In this document: positions 51,744-60,358 of the stretch, in pieces
How positions within the stretch are numbered: position 1 is the first letter of the stretch
Layout of the letters: each line of letters begins with the position of its first letter
Assembly (NCBI GenBank): GCA_964544955.1
Contig: CAZJEB010000001.1
Span: 496,001 to 560,000, forward strand
DNA length: 64,000 nucleotides
Direction of reading: 5' to 3'
From: JAAZPT01 sp964544955
GTDB lineage: Bacteria; Bacillota; Clostridia; Christensenellales; Aristaeellaceae
Notes under the pieces: model-generated
What the model was told of the DNA's origin: nothing
Database searches by the model: none
What the model saw: only the letters and a program-made list of their open reading frames with translations
Program-made: the position numbers and the translations under genes

Positions 51744-52322
51744 ATGGGCTTTATTGAACTTTTACTTATTGCAATAGGTTTATCTATGGATGCTTTTGCC
51801 GTTGCCATTTGCAAAGGCTTAAGCATGAAAAAAATTAAATATAAAAACACATTTATTATTGCCCTATTCTTTGGCGGTTTTCAAGGTATTATGCCATTCA
51901 TAGGTTGGTTGTTAGGCACAAGGTTTGAAAGATATATAACAGCTTACGACCATTGGGTAGCCTTTATTTTGCTTGGAATAATTGGCGGAAAAATGATATA
52001 TGAGGCTTTGCAACCAGAGGCAGAGTCCTGTGAAGTTTTTGATGAATTTAATATAAAAGAATTGTTTTTATTAGCAATTGCTACAAGCATTGATGCCCTT
52101 GCTGTAGGCATCACATTTGCCCTATTGCCTAATACAAACATAGTATTATCAGTATTTACAATAGCAATTATTACCTTTAGCTTATCCTTTATTGGCGTAA
52201 TTATTGGCAACAAGTTTGGCAGCAAATACAAAAGTAAGGCTGAATTATTTGGGGGAATAATACTTGTAGCAATTGGTATTAAAATTTTATTAGAACATTT
52301 AAATATTTTAAAACTAATGTAG
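51744..52322 (+). CDS. mntP: Manganese efflux pump MntP
   Basis: The 192-residue inner membrane protein has six hydrophobic segments and the family's two repeated motifs: GLSMDAFAVAICKGL near 13-27 and ATSIDALAVGITFAL near 111-125, each with a membrane Asp. It exports Mn2+ to prevent toxicity. TGGAGTG precedes ATG. No manganese riboswitch is seen upstream. Confidence 0.93.
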   Translation: MGFIELLLIAIGLSMDAFAVAICKGLSMKKIKYKNTFIIALFFGGFQGIMPFIGWLLGTRFERYITAYDHWVAFILLGIIGGKMIYEALQPEAESCEVFDEFNIKELFLLAIATSIDALAVGITFALLPNTNIVLSVFTIAIITFSLSFIGVIIGNKFGSKYKSKAELFGGIILVAIGIKILLEHLNILKLM

Positions 52323-52379
52323 GAATATATTCCTTGCCATAATCGTTATATTATTGAATACATTAGGAGGTTCAAAATT

Positions 52380-53159
52380 ATGAAAAAGATTTTATTATTA
52401 GTTTTAGTACTTATCATATCAATAGGCACATTTGGTAATAGTTTAGCAAGTGGAATTGGTTATACAAATGAAACTATCATATCCCCCAGCGGAACTGTTA
52501 TTAACAACTATACACCAGATAGTAGCAATACCAATAATCCTCTTTTGGGTTTAAGTAATAACGTGCCAAACACTGGTAAAATGTTACCTGCACAATTTAA
52601 CCCTGCAGTAAAAAGCTATATTTTAACAGTTGCAGACTGGGTATCTAGGGTAAACTTTACACCCTACTATACTGACCCACGTGCTATAATTAAAGTAAAC
52701 GGTGTTATTGTTGCTAATGGCACAAAAAGTGCTAACATTGAAATGAGCAATGACCCATCAATGGTTAGCATAGAAGTATTAGGTGCAAACAAATTTTATA
52801 CTCAATACACCATATTTTTACAACGTAGACCTAGCGAGCGTAGAACTAGGGTTTCAAGCGGATATATTACAAAAATAGCATTAAAAAATAAGGTTTATAA
52901 TTTATCTGCTGATTTAGTAAAAGTTAAATACACCGAAGGTTCAAACTTAAGTACATTTACTAATGAAACAAAAGCAATTTATACCCACGCTATTGCAAGT
53001 GATTGTATATTTTACTATGGAACAATGGCCAACCCTATAAGGGCAACAAATATTGATGAATTTATTCGCAACTACCAATTAAATGGTTCTACCCTTTACA
53101 GAATAGTTTATATTGAGGATAAAATTGTTGCTATAATGCCTTATGGCGCAGATTATTAA
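52380..53159 (+). CDS. Secreted protein with cadherin-like beta-sandwich domain
   Basis: The 259-residue protein has a signal peptide (ILLLVLVLIISIGTFGNSLAS), a Ser/Asn/Thr/Pro linker and one domain with the cadherin-like beta-sandwich pattern: FNPAVKSYILTV, FTPYYTDPRAIIKVNG and YTIFLQRR. The C-terminal ~100 residues (KIALKNKVYNLSADLVKVKY ... VAIMPYGADY) are not recognised. It may be an envelope adhesion or assembly protein. ATG follows AGGAGG. Its stop is 2 nt from the stop of the convergent DUF1576 gene. Confidence 0.7.
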   Translation: MKKILLLVLVLIISIGTFGNSLASGIGYTNETIISPSGTVINNYTPDSSNTNNPLLGLSNNVPNTGKMLPAQFNPAVKSYILTVADWVSRVNFTPYYTDPRAIIKVNGVIVANGTKSANIEMSNDPSMVSIEVLGANKFYTQYTIFLQRRPSERRTRVSSGYITKIALKNKVYNLSADLVKVKYTEGSNLSTFTNETKAIYTHAIASDCIFYYGTMANPIRATNIDEFIRNYQLNGSTLYRIVYIEDKIVAIMPYGADY

Positions 53160-53161
53160 TA

Positions 53162-54502
53162 TTATTTAAAGCTTATGGTGTTTTTAGTTTCAACATACTT
53201 TTTATTATCATCTTTTGCTTGTTGAGGAGCAGGTTTTTCATTAACTGCACCGTACAAAAGTTTTATAACAACTATTGTAAGCCCAGCCATTGCACCAGCA
53301 TTATAAAGGTTAAAGCCCATTGTTAATGGCTCACTATAAATATTAATATAATTAAAAATAATACCCGCTAATATTCCGTAAAATATGCCATATTTTTTAC
53401 TTAAGGATACCATTCCTAATGAAAAGGAATAACCCATAAGCATAACAGGTGTATTAAGTGCTGTTGTGGTAGTCCAAGCGGAAAGCATTAAACCCACCCA
53501 AATAAATGGAATATATAATGGGTTTAGCTTTAAACAAGCCATTGATACGGCAACAAAGAATGCACAAACTGTTATACCATGGAATTTAGCGCCAAAAATA
53601 GCAAAGTATGCTAAAGTTATTAGGCCTACAACGCCAATATTTATAAGTATACTTGGAAAAGACGATGTGGAAACATAATCATCCTCATCGTTTTTTTCAT
53701 TTATCATATTTAAATAAGCTTTAAAGCTTTTATTGGACATTAAGAAGCCTACAACGATAAAAACTAAAAATAAAGCAGTTAATAATATCCAAAAATAGTA
53801 GGGGCTTCCTACACTTATATAGTTATTTAAGCCAATATCACTAGGTATTAATGTTCTATCAATAATTACTGTTTTATAAGCAGAGTAGAACACAAAAGCC
53901 ACAATACCTACAGATAAAAGCTCATATTGCATTTTAAACTCGCCTTTATTTTTACCAATTTGTGATGCTAAAGATGGAACAACCATACCCACAAGTATTC
54001 CAAAAACTATAGCAAATAATATTTCTATATTTAAATTAAAAGCTTGCGTTTCACCAAAAACAAACTCATTTACAACTGGTGAAAGGGCAAATGCTAAAAT
54101 TGATTGATGGGCAAAATCTTTAAATCTACGCTTTTTTATCTTTGCATAAACCCATGTTCCAAAAATTATTGGAACTACTGCTATACATGTAATGCCTGCA
54201 AAACCAAAACCAATCGTTAATAAAACCAAGCTTATTGTGTAACCTGTTGGTTTAACCCTTGCTAACAACAAAGCCCCTAAACATATCATGCCTAAAAACG
54301 CTGCATTTAACATTGCTCCATTCCTACTGCCTATAAGCATAGCATCTGTATAAAGCCTTTGGCCATGTAACTGTAAGTTAAAAAAGTTTGGCAACAATGT
54401 GTCAAGGGAGTTTAAAAACAACGATCCTATCAAAAGTGTTGTGCTTATAACAAAAAGAAGTAAATATATTAAGCCACTTTTGGCGTTTTCTTCATAGTTC
54501 AT
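53162..54502 (-). CDS. DUF1576-family membrane protein
   Basis: The 446-residue protein has about 12 hydrophobic segments and the family features AMLIGSRNGAMLNAAFLGMICL and SAWTTTTALNTPVMLMGYSFSLGM. It starts 14 nt after the glycosyltransferase stop, so the two form a unit. Its role is unknown; transport or envelope export is a guess from topology. Confidence 0.82.
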   Translation of the reverse strand: MNYEENAKSGLIYLLLFVISTTLLIGSLFLNSLDTLLPNFFNLQLHGQRLYTDAMLIGSRNGAMLNAAFLGMICLGALLLARVKPTGYTISLVLLTIGFGFAGITCIAVVPIIFGTWVYAKIKKRRFKDFAHQSILAFALSPVVNEFVFGETQAFNLNIEILFAIVFGILVGMVVPSLASQIGKNKGEFKMQYELLSVGIVAFVFYSAYKTVIIDRTLIPSDIGLNNYISVGSPYYFWILLTALFLVFIVVGFLMSNKSFKAYLNMINEKNDEDDYVSTSSFPSILINIGVVGLITLAYFAIFGAKFHGITVCAFFVAVSMACLKLNPLYIPFIWVGLMLSAWTTTTALNTPVMLMGYSFSLGMVSLSKKYGIFYGILAGIIFNYINIYSEPLTMGFNLYNAGAMAGLTIVVIKLLYGAVNEKPAPQQAKDDNKKYVETKNTISFK

Positions 54503-54516
54503 AGCAATGCTCCAAT

Positions 54517-55332
54517 CTAAATAAATAATGTAATTCCAAACAAAAACCTTTTAACTTGCAATTCATTTCCCTCAAGCAAGCCATGTAAGTTTACCATTTC
54601 TTTATATGCCTTATACATATTATACTTTATTTTACAATTATATATAGGTTTTATTCCCATGTTTAGTAATGATTTTAAAGTTAAGCCTGTTGTGTTTCTA
54701 TAATATTTATAAATAGGCGTATTAATAATACTAAAGTTTTTACAATTACACCAATAATTCATGTTAAATATAAAATCCTCACCCCAAGTAAGCCCAGTTT
54801 GAAACTTTATATTATTATCAATTATTATATTCCTTTTAAAGAGCTTGTTCCATATACCTGCATAATAAAAAGCATTTGGCTTTTTCATCATATTACTAAC
54901 ATAATCTTTAGCTTTAATAATTCCATAATTATTATCTACAATGCATATACGTTCAAGCTTTTCAAAAGCCATAGTATACGCACAAATTATAATATCCGCA
55001 TCATTCAAACTTTTACAAATATTAAATATAGAATTTGGTAATATTTCATCATCAGCATCAACAAACCAAATATTTGACTGTTGGGCTTGTAAAACACCTA
55101 CATTACGGGCTGTAGCAACACCGCCATTATTTTGATTAATAAGCTTAATAGTAGGGTATTTATCTTGATAAGCTTTAACTATTTCCTTAGTATTGTCGTT
55201 ACTCCCATCATTTACAACAATAATTTCAGCTACTTGAAATTCTTGATTAACAATGCTATCCAAGCACCTGCCAATATGCTTTTCAGCATTATATGCAGGT
55301 ATAACGATGCTAATATCGGCAACACTATTCAT
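54517..55332 (-). CDS. Family 2 glycosyltransferase
   Basis: The start is ATG 55332 with GGGG 9 nt upstream; a TTG 15 nt earlier overlaps that site. The 271-residue protein has the GT-A fold: ISIVIPAYNAEKHIGRCLDSI, VVNDGSNDNTKEIV and the metal-binding WFVDADDEIL. It would transfer a sugar to a lipid-linked or surface acceptor. There is no membrane segment after the catalytic domain. It heads the unit with the DUF1576 gene. Confidence 0.9.
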   Translation of the reverse strand: MNSVADISIVIPAYNAEKHIGRCLDSIVNQEFQVAEIIVVNDGSNDNTKEIVKAYQDKYPTIKLINQNNGGVATARNVGVLQAQQSNIWFVDADDEILPNSIFNICKSLNDADIIICAYTMAFEKLERICIVDNNYGIIKAKDYVSNMMKKPNAFYYAGIWNKLFKRNIIIDNNIKFQTGLTWGEDFIFNMNYWCNCKNFSIINTPIYKYYRNTTGLTLKSLLNMGIKPIYNCKIKYNMYKAYKEMVNLHGLLEGNELQVKRFLFGITLFI

Positions 55333-55362
55333 AACACTACGCCCCAACTAAATATTTTATTT

Positions 55363-55391
55363 ATTATAACAAAGTAAAAAACTTTTATCAA
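55363..55391 (-). promoter_or_regulatory. Putative promoter of the glycosyltransferase unit
   Basis: On the minus strand TTGATA and TATAAT are separated by 17 bp, about 30 nt from the start. Confidence 0.6.
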
Positions 55392-55401
55392 CTTTAAAAC
55401 C

Positions 55402-55432
55402 TTGACAATAAATGGTTTTGATATAGTATAAT
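55402..55432 (+). promoter_or_regulatory. Putative promoter of the second GH13 gene
   Basis: TTGACA and TATAAT separated by 19 bp, 34 nt before ATG. The long spacer would weaken it. Confidence 0.55.
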
Positions 55433-55466
55433 AGTTAGTAGTAGTACTTGAAAAAGGAGTATAATA

Positions 55467-57248
55467 ATGTTAAAACATAATTCTCATAACAGCTTTTATA
55501 AAGACCCTGTAACACCAGTTAAAACTGGAGAAACCGTAAGAATAAGGTTGGAATACGATGGTGATTTCACCCCTATTTTAAGAACGTGGACAACTGAAGA
55601 ACAAAGATACGAAATGCCCCTCGTTGATGAAAACCTGTATGAATACACTTTAACAATGCCCAATGAACCTTGCCAACTTTGGTATAACTTTGTATTTGAA
55701 AACGGTGAGGATACAATAATATATGGTAATAGCCTTGATATGCTTGGTGGCGAGGGTCAAACATATGGTAGGGACTTCCACAGTTATTTAATTATTGTTT
55801 ATGACAAAAATTTTACTACTCCTGATTATTTACACAAGGGAATTATATACCAAATATTCCCTGATAGGTTTAATATTGGCGATTATAAGCCAAAGGAACT
55901 TATTGAAGGTAGAACATATAGAGAATGGCATGAGGATCCTCTATTAAATGTAGATGTTAAAAATGGGGATAATTATGCTCACGACTTTTTTATGGGTAAC
56001 CTTAGAGGAATAGTTGAAAAGCTTGATTACTTGCAAGACTTAGGGGTTAGTGTAATTTACATGAACCCTATATTTAAAGCTGGTACTAACCACAGGTATG
56101 ATACTGGCGATTATACAGAAATTGACCCTTACCTAGGCGATAGTAGAGAATTTGATTTGTTATGCAAAGAAGCAGAAAAACGTGGTATGAACATAATTTT
56201 AGATGGTGTTTTTAGCCACTCTGGCGCTGATAGCAAATATTTTAACCTATATAATAATTATAATAGTATTGGTGCTTATCAAAGTGAAGAATCTGAATAT
56301 TATAATTGGTATACATTTAGAAAATACCCTGATGACTACCTTGCTTGGTGGGGTATTTATACACTACCTGAGCTTAATAAGCATGATGAGAGCTTACAAA
56401 ACTTTTTCTTAAACGAGGAAAATGGTATTGCTGCAAAATGGATAAAAGACGGTGCATCTGGCTGGCGCTTAGATGTAGCAGATGAACTGCCTATGGAGTT
56501 TTTAGAAAAGCTAAGAACTACCCTTAAAAACACAAATAAAAAATCAGCAATTATTGGTGAAGTATGGGAAGATGCATCAAATAAAGTAGCTTACGATCAA
56601 TTAAGGTGCTATTGTTATGGCGATACATTGGATGGAGTAATGAATTACCCCCTAAGAATTGAAATTATTAACTTTTTAATGGGTAAAACAAATGCTTATA
56701 ACTTGGCTAAACTATTGTTGCACCAAAGGGAAGTTTACCCCACACCATTTTTATATGCTTGTATGAACCTTATTAGTAGCCATGATAGGGCAAGAATATT
56801 AAATGTATTTGCTAATGAGGAACATAATGGTGGCGATAGAGCATATAATAAAAACGTTAAATTAACAAAAGAACAATATAACACAGCCTACAAAAAATAT
56901 TTACAAGCTTTATCACTGCTTACCGCTTTACCTGGCTCCCCCACAGTTTATTATGGTGATGAGGCAGGCATGCAAGGGACTGCGGACCCATGGAACAGGC
57001 GTCCATATCCTTGGGGATATATTGACAATAGCTTGTTTAGGGAAACAAAGGAAATATTGCACCGCAGAAAAAATTCCCCAGTTCTTCAAACAGGTGATGT
57101 TGATGTAATTGTAGTTGATGAAAATACAATAAAAATTGTAAGAGAAATCAAAAACAGCATTGATGTATTTGGAAATAAGGCTAAGAACGGAAAAGTTACT
57201 ATGATACTTGACCGAAGCAAAGATGATCCTGAGTGGATATTTGAGTAA
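55467..57248 (+). CDS. GH13 neopullulanase / cyclomaltodextrinase-like amylase
   Basis: The 593-residue enzyme has an N-terminal beta-sandwich domain (about 1-120, CBM34-like) and a catalytic barrel with D336 (GWRLDVADE), E365 (IIGEVWED) and D440 (ISSHDRAR). GHRYDT-like TNHRYDTGDY and DGVFSHSGADS are typical of maltogenic amylases and cyclodextrinases. No signal peptide is seen, so it degrades imported maltodextrins in the cytoplasm, complementing the GH13 glucosidase at 45-46.7 kb. A DUF6062 gene follows after 11 nt. Confidence 0.92.
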   Translation: MLKHNSHNSFYKDPVTPVKTGETVRIRLEYDGDFTPILRTWTTEEQRYEMPLVDENLYEYTLTMPNEPCQLWYNFVFENGEDTIIYGNSLDMLGGEGQTYGRDFHSYLIIVYDKNFTTPDYLHKGIIYQIFPDRFNIGDYKPKELIEGRTYREWHEDPLLNVDVKNGDNYAHDFFMGNLRGIVEKLDYLQDLGVSVIYMNPIFKAGTNHRYDTGDYTEIDPYLGDSREFDLLCKEAEKRGMNIILDGVFSHSGADSKYFNLYNNYNSIGAYQSEESEYYNWYTFRKYPDDYLAWWGIYTLPELNKHDESLQNFFLNEENGIAAKWIKDGASGWRLDVADELPMEFLEKLRTTLKNTNKKSAIIGEVWEDASNKVAYDQLRCYCYGDTLDGVMNYPLRIEIINFLMGKTNAYNLAKLLLHQREVYPTPFLYACMNLISSHDRARILNVFANEEHNGGDRAYNKNVKLTKEQYNTAYKKYLQALSLLTALPGSPTVYYGDEAGMQGTADPWNRRPYPWGYIDNSLFRETKEILHRRKNSPVLQTGDVDVIVVDENTIKIVREIKNSIDVFGNKAKNGKVTMILDRSKDDPEWIFE

Positions 57249-57259
57249 AGAGGTAAAAT

Positions 57260-58045
57260 ATGAAGTACCACATAGATACAATACCTATATGGGATGCTTT
57301 TAAACTAGAAAGTGAATGCCCTTTATGCGTTATAAAACGGCATTTTGAAGTGCAAGAATGCGAAAAATTTTTAGGTGCTTCTGTTATGGACCCCGATACT
57401 CGCTTAAGGGTAAATGAAAAAGGCTTTTGCAGTAACCATTACACCATGCTTATAAAGGGCAATAATCGCTTAGGCTTATCCTTAATGCTTGAAACCTTTG
57501 TTGAAAACCATAAACAAGATATACTTAATAGTATAAAGGATGCAGGTAAAAGCCTTGCCTCCAAAAGCTTAGTAAACATAGGCAAAAACAAACAAATAAA
57601 GGAAAAAGTTGAAAATATAAGCCATACATTAAATGATTTAAGCCAAAAATGCGTTCTATGTGAAAGTATAGATAAAAACATGGAAAGGTATGCCATAACG
57701 GTTTTAGAAATGTGGAAAAATGAACCTGCATTTAAAGAGGCCTTTAAAAATTCAAAGGGAATGTGTGTAACCCATATAGCACAGTTACTTAAATTAAGTT
57801 ATAAATACCTAAATGCAAAAGAAGCCCAAGAATTTACCGATACACTATATAATTTAACTGAGAAATCATTAACAAGGCAGGAAGAAGAATTAAAGCTTTT
57901 AATTAAAAAATACGATTATAGGTTTACAGACTTGCCTTGGGGCAATTCAAAGGATTCTTTGGAAAGAATAATAAATAAAATGCAAGGTTGGTGTGTAGGT
58001 GAAGAACCTCACCCAGAGGATAGAAATAAAGATAGAAAATTCTAA
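57260..58045 (+). CDS. DUF6062 Cys-rich protein
   Basis: The 261-residue protein has four Cys clusters typical of DUF6062: CPLC near 21, GFCSNHY near 55, KCVLCESI near 130 and GMCVTHIAQL near 168. Two C-x2-C pairs plus Cys/His pairs suggest metal binding. The C-terminal part is helical and charged. The function is unknown. It follows the GH13 gene closely behind AGAGGTAAA, so the two are probably cotranscribed. Confidence 0.82.
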   Translation: MKYHIDTIPIWDAFKLESECPLCVIKRHFEVQECEKFLGASVMDPDTRLRVNEKGFCSNHYTMLIKGNNRLGLSLMLETFVENHKQDILNSIKDAGKSLASKSLVNIGKNKQIKEKVENISHTLNDLSQKCVLCESIDKNMERYAITVLEMWKNEPAFKEAFKNSKGMCVTHIAQLLKLSYKYLNAKEAQEFTDTLYNLTEKSLTRQEEELKLLIKKYDYRFTDLPWGNSKDSLERIINKMQGWCVGEEPHPEDRNKDRKF

Positions 58046-58047
58046 AT

Positions 58048-58072
58048 AAAAAGAGCATTAAAGCTCTTTTTT
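58048..58072. terminator. Bidirectional terminator between DUF6062 and dCMP deaminase genes
   Basis: AAAAAGAGC/GCTCTTTTT stem with loop ATTAAA, T-run on both strands. Confidence 0.88.
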
Positions 58073-58074
58073 AT

Positions 58075-58593
58075 TTAAATATTATTTAAAAGGGTTGGTG
58101 TACTTCTATCGGTTGCATATTGTTTGCGAAGTTCTTTACCTAATTCTTCAGGGTATTGTTCAAGAATTATATCAGCCTCATTCAACAATTCAAGGGAATA
58201 TGCATCTGGATATCCTTGATCATAAACTATCCTTTTTATGCCAACATTTATTATCATTTTTGCACAAACAGAGCAGGGTTGATGTGTGCAGTAAAGCGTT
58301 CCACCATCAACGCTTATACCAAGCTTTGCGGCTTGTATAATTGCATTTTGCTCCGCATGTATTGCATAACAAATTTCCGCCCTTGTGCCTGATGGAATAC
58401 CTAGCTTATCCCTTAAACATTCCTTTCTATCAAGGCATGTTTTAATTCCTGCAGGTGCACCATTGTAACCAGTAGTCATAACACGTTTATCTTTAACTAT
58501 TACAGCGCCTATACATCTACCTAGCCTAAAACAGCTTGACCACTTTGAAATTACATAGGCCATTTCCATAAATCTTTGATCCCACTTATTCAT
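58075..58593 (-). CDS. Deoxycytidylate deaminase (ComEB-type)
   Basis: The start is ATG 58593 (MNKWDQRF) with GAGGG just upstream; a GTG 12 nt earlier overlaps that site. The 172-residue enzyme deaminates dCMP to dUMP for thymidylate synthesis. It has the zinc motif HAEQNAI, PCSVCAK and GYNGAPAG. It is named comEB in competence operons of Bacillus, but no comEA or comEC is near. Confidence 0.93.
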   Translation of the reverse strand: MNKWDQRFMEMAYVISKWSSCFRLGRCIGAVIVKDKRVMTTGYNGAPAGIKTCLDRKECLRDKLGIPSGTRAEICYAIHAEQNAIIQAAKLGISVDGGTLYCTHQPCSVCAKMIINVGIKRIVYDQGYPDAYSLELLNEADIILEQYPEELGKELRKQYATDRSTPTLLNNI

Positions 58594-58647
58594 AATTGCC
58601 CTCACAAATTCTTTGTTTTTTAATATTATACTATATTGAAACTTAAT

Positions 58648-58676
58648 TTGACAAACAAATAGTGGGTGTGTATAAT
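58648..58676 (+). promoter_or_regulatory. Promoter of prfC-typA
   Basis: Perfect TTGACA, 17-bp spacer, TATAAT, about 46 nt before the prfC start. Confidence 0.88.
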
Positions 58677-58722
58677 TTTTAGCGGTAAACGTTAGGTTTA
58701 TTTAATTTTCAGGAGGAAATGC

Positions 58723-60339
58723 ATGCCATTAGATTCAAATTTATCACAAATAAAAAAAGAAGTATCAAGAAGGCGTACCTTTGCTATAATTAGCCATCCC
58801 GACGCTGGTAAAACTACACTAACAGAAAAATTGCTTTTATATGGTGGAGCAATACGCCAAGCCGGAAGCGTTAAGGCAAGAAAAGCAGAAAAGCATGCAA
58901 CATCCGACTGGATGGAAATTGAAAAACAACGTGGCATTTCAGTTACATCAAGCGCAATGCAGTTTTCCTTTGATGGTTACAATATAAATATATTAGATAC
59001 CCCTGGCCACCAAGACTTTAGTGAAGATACATACAGAGTTTTGGTTGCAGCCGATTCCGCAGTAATGCTAATTGATGCTGCAAAAGGTGTTGAAGAACAA
59101 ACAATAAAACTATTTAAAGTTTGTAGAATGAGGAATATCCCAATATTCACATTCGTAAATAAAATGGATAGGGCTGCCAAAGACCCCTTCACATTAATGG
59201 AAGAATTGGAAAATGTTCTTGGCATTAGAACTTGCCCAATGAATTGGCCTATTGGTATACATGGCGATTTTCAAGGAGTTTACCATAGGCACTCAAAAAA
59301 AATTGAGCTTTACCATGGCGGTGACCACGGTAAAAGCTTTGTAGAAAGCCAATTAATTGATATAGATGACCCAGATATTGCAAAATATTTAGATGAAAGT
59401 TATATAGATACACTAAAAGAAGAAATTGAACTTATTGATGTAGCTGGTGATAACTTTGACTTAGATCAGGTACTTTCAGGGCAGCTTACCCCCTTATTTT
59501 TTGGTTCTGCAATTACAAACTTTGGTGTTGAACCATTTTTAAATGCATTTTTAAAAATTACTACTCCCCCACTACCAAGGGAATCAAACTTAGGCTTAGT
59601 TGACCCTTATAGCGAAAACTTTTCAGGTTTTATATTTAAAATTCAAGCTAACATGAACCCAGCCCATAGGGATAGGCTAGCATTTTTGCGTATTGTTAGT
59701 GGTAGGTTTGATAAGGGTATGACAGTTTACCATAGCGGTAGTAATAAACAAATAGCTTTAAAGCAACCACAGCAATTTATGGCTGATGAACACGAGGCTG
59801 TTGAACACGCTTACGCAGGTGATATAATAGGCTTGTTTGATAATGGGGTTTTTGCATTGGGTGATTCATTATCCACAGAGGCAAATTTAACATTCTCATC
59901 AATCCCCCTATTTGCCCCTGAATACTTTTCAAGGGTAAGGCCTGAAAATAGTATGAAAAGAAAACAGTTCCAAAAGGGTATTTTTCAATTAAGCCTTGAA
60001 GGTGCAATACAAACATTTGTAAGGGATGAAACTGGAATAGAGGAATTTATTGTTGGTGTAGTTGGTGTATTGCAATTTGAAGTACTTGAGCATAGACTTA
60101 AAAATGAATATGGGGTTGATTTAATATCCGAAAGGTTGCCCTATAAATATGCAAGATGGGTAAGTAAATCACCAAAAGATTTTGATAAGTTAACATTACC
60201 AAGCGCTTGCGCAAGGGTTAGGGATAGCTTAGATAGGCCAGTTTTAATATTTGAAAACGAGTGGAGTATAAGGCTTGCCACAGATAAAAATGAAGGATTA
60301 GTTTTAACCGATACTGCAAAGAGAAAGATAGACGCCTAA
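58723..60339 (+). CDS. prfC: Peptide chain release factor 3
   Basis: The 538-residue GTPase recycles RF1/RF2 from the ribosome. It has the G1 loop SHPDAGKTTLTEKLLL, RGISVTSS in switch I, DTPGHQDFSEDT in switch II and VNKMDR in G4, plus the RF3 C-terminal region (FQKGIFQLSLEGAIQTF, GVLQFEVLEHRLKNEYG). ATG follows AGGAGG. typA follows after 19 nt. Confidence 0.96.
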   Translation: MPLDSNLSQIKKEVSRRRTFAIISHPDAGKTTLTEKLLLYGGAIRQAGSVKARKAEKHATSDWMEIEKQRGISVTSSAMQFSFDGYNINILDTPGHQDFSEDTYRVLVAADSAVMLIDAAKGVEEQTIKLFKVCRMRNIPIFTFVNKMDRAAKDPFTLMEELENVLGIRTCPMNWPIGIHGDFQGVYHRHSKKIELYHGGDHGKSFVESQLIDIDDPDIAKYLDESYIDTLKEEIELIDVAGDNFDLDQVLSGQLTPLFFGSAITNFGVEPFLNAFLKITTPPLPRESNLGLVDPYSENFSGFIFKIQANMNPAHRDRLAFLRIVSGRFDKGMTVYHSGSNKQIALKQPQQFMADEHEAVEHAYAGDIIGLFDNGVFALGDSLSTEANLTFSSIPLFAPEYFSRVRPENSMKRKQFQKGIFQLSLEGAIQTFVRDETGIEEFIVGVVGVLQFEVLEHRLKNEYGVDLISERLPYKYARWVSKSPKDFDKLTLPSACARVRDSLDRPVLIFENEWSIRLATDKNEGLVLTDTAKRKIDA

Positions 60340-60358
60340 TTAGGAAAGAGGTACAATT

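Noticed and set aside
53157..53164. Terminator between the cadherin-like and DUF1576 genes
   Set aside because: The stops are 2 nt apart and no hairpin with a T-run is seen; the same holds for the overlapping stops at 42880-42883.
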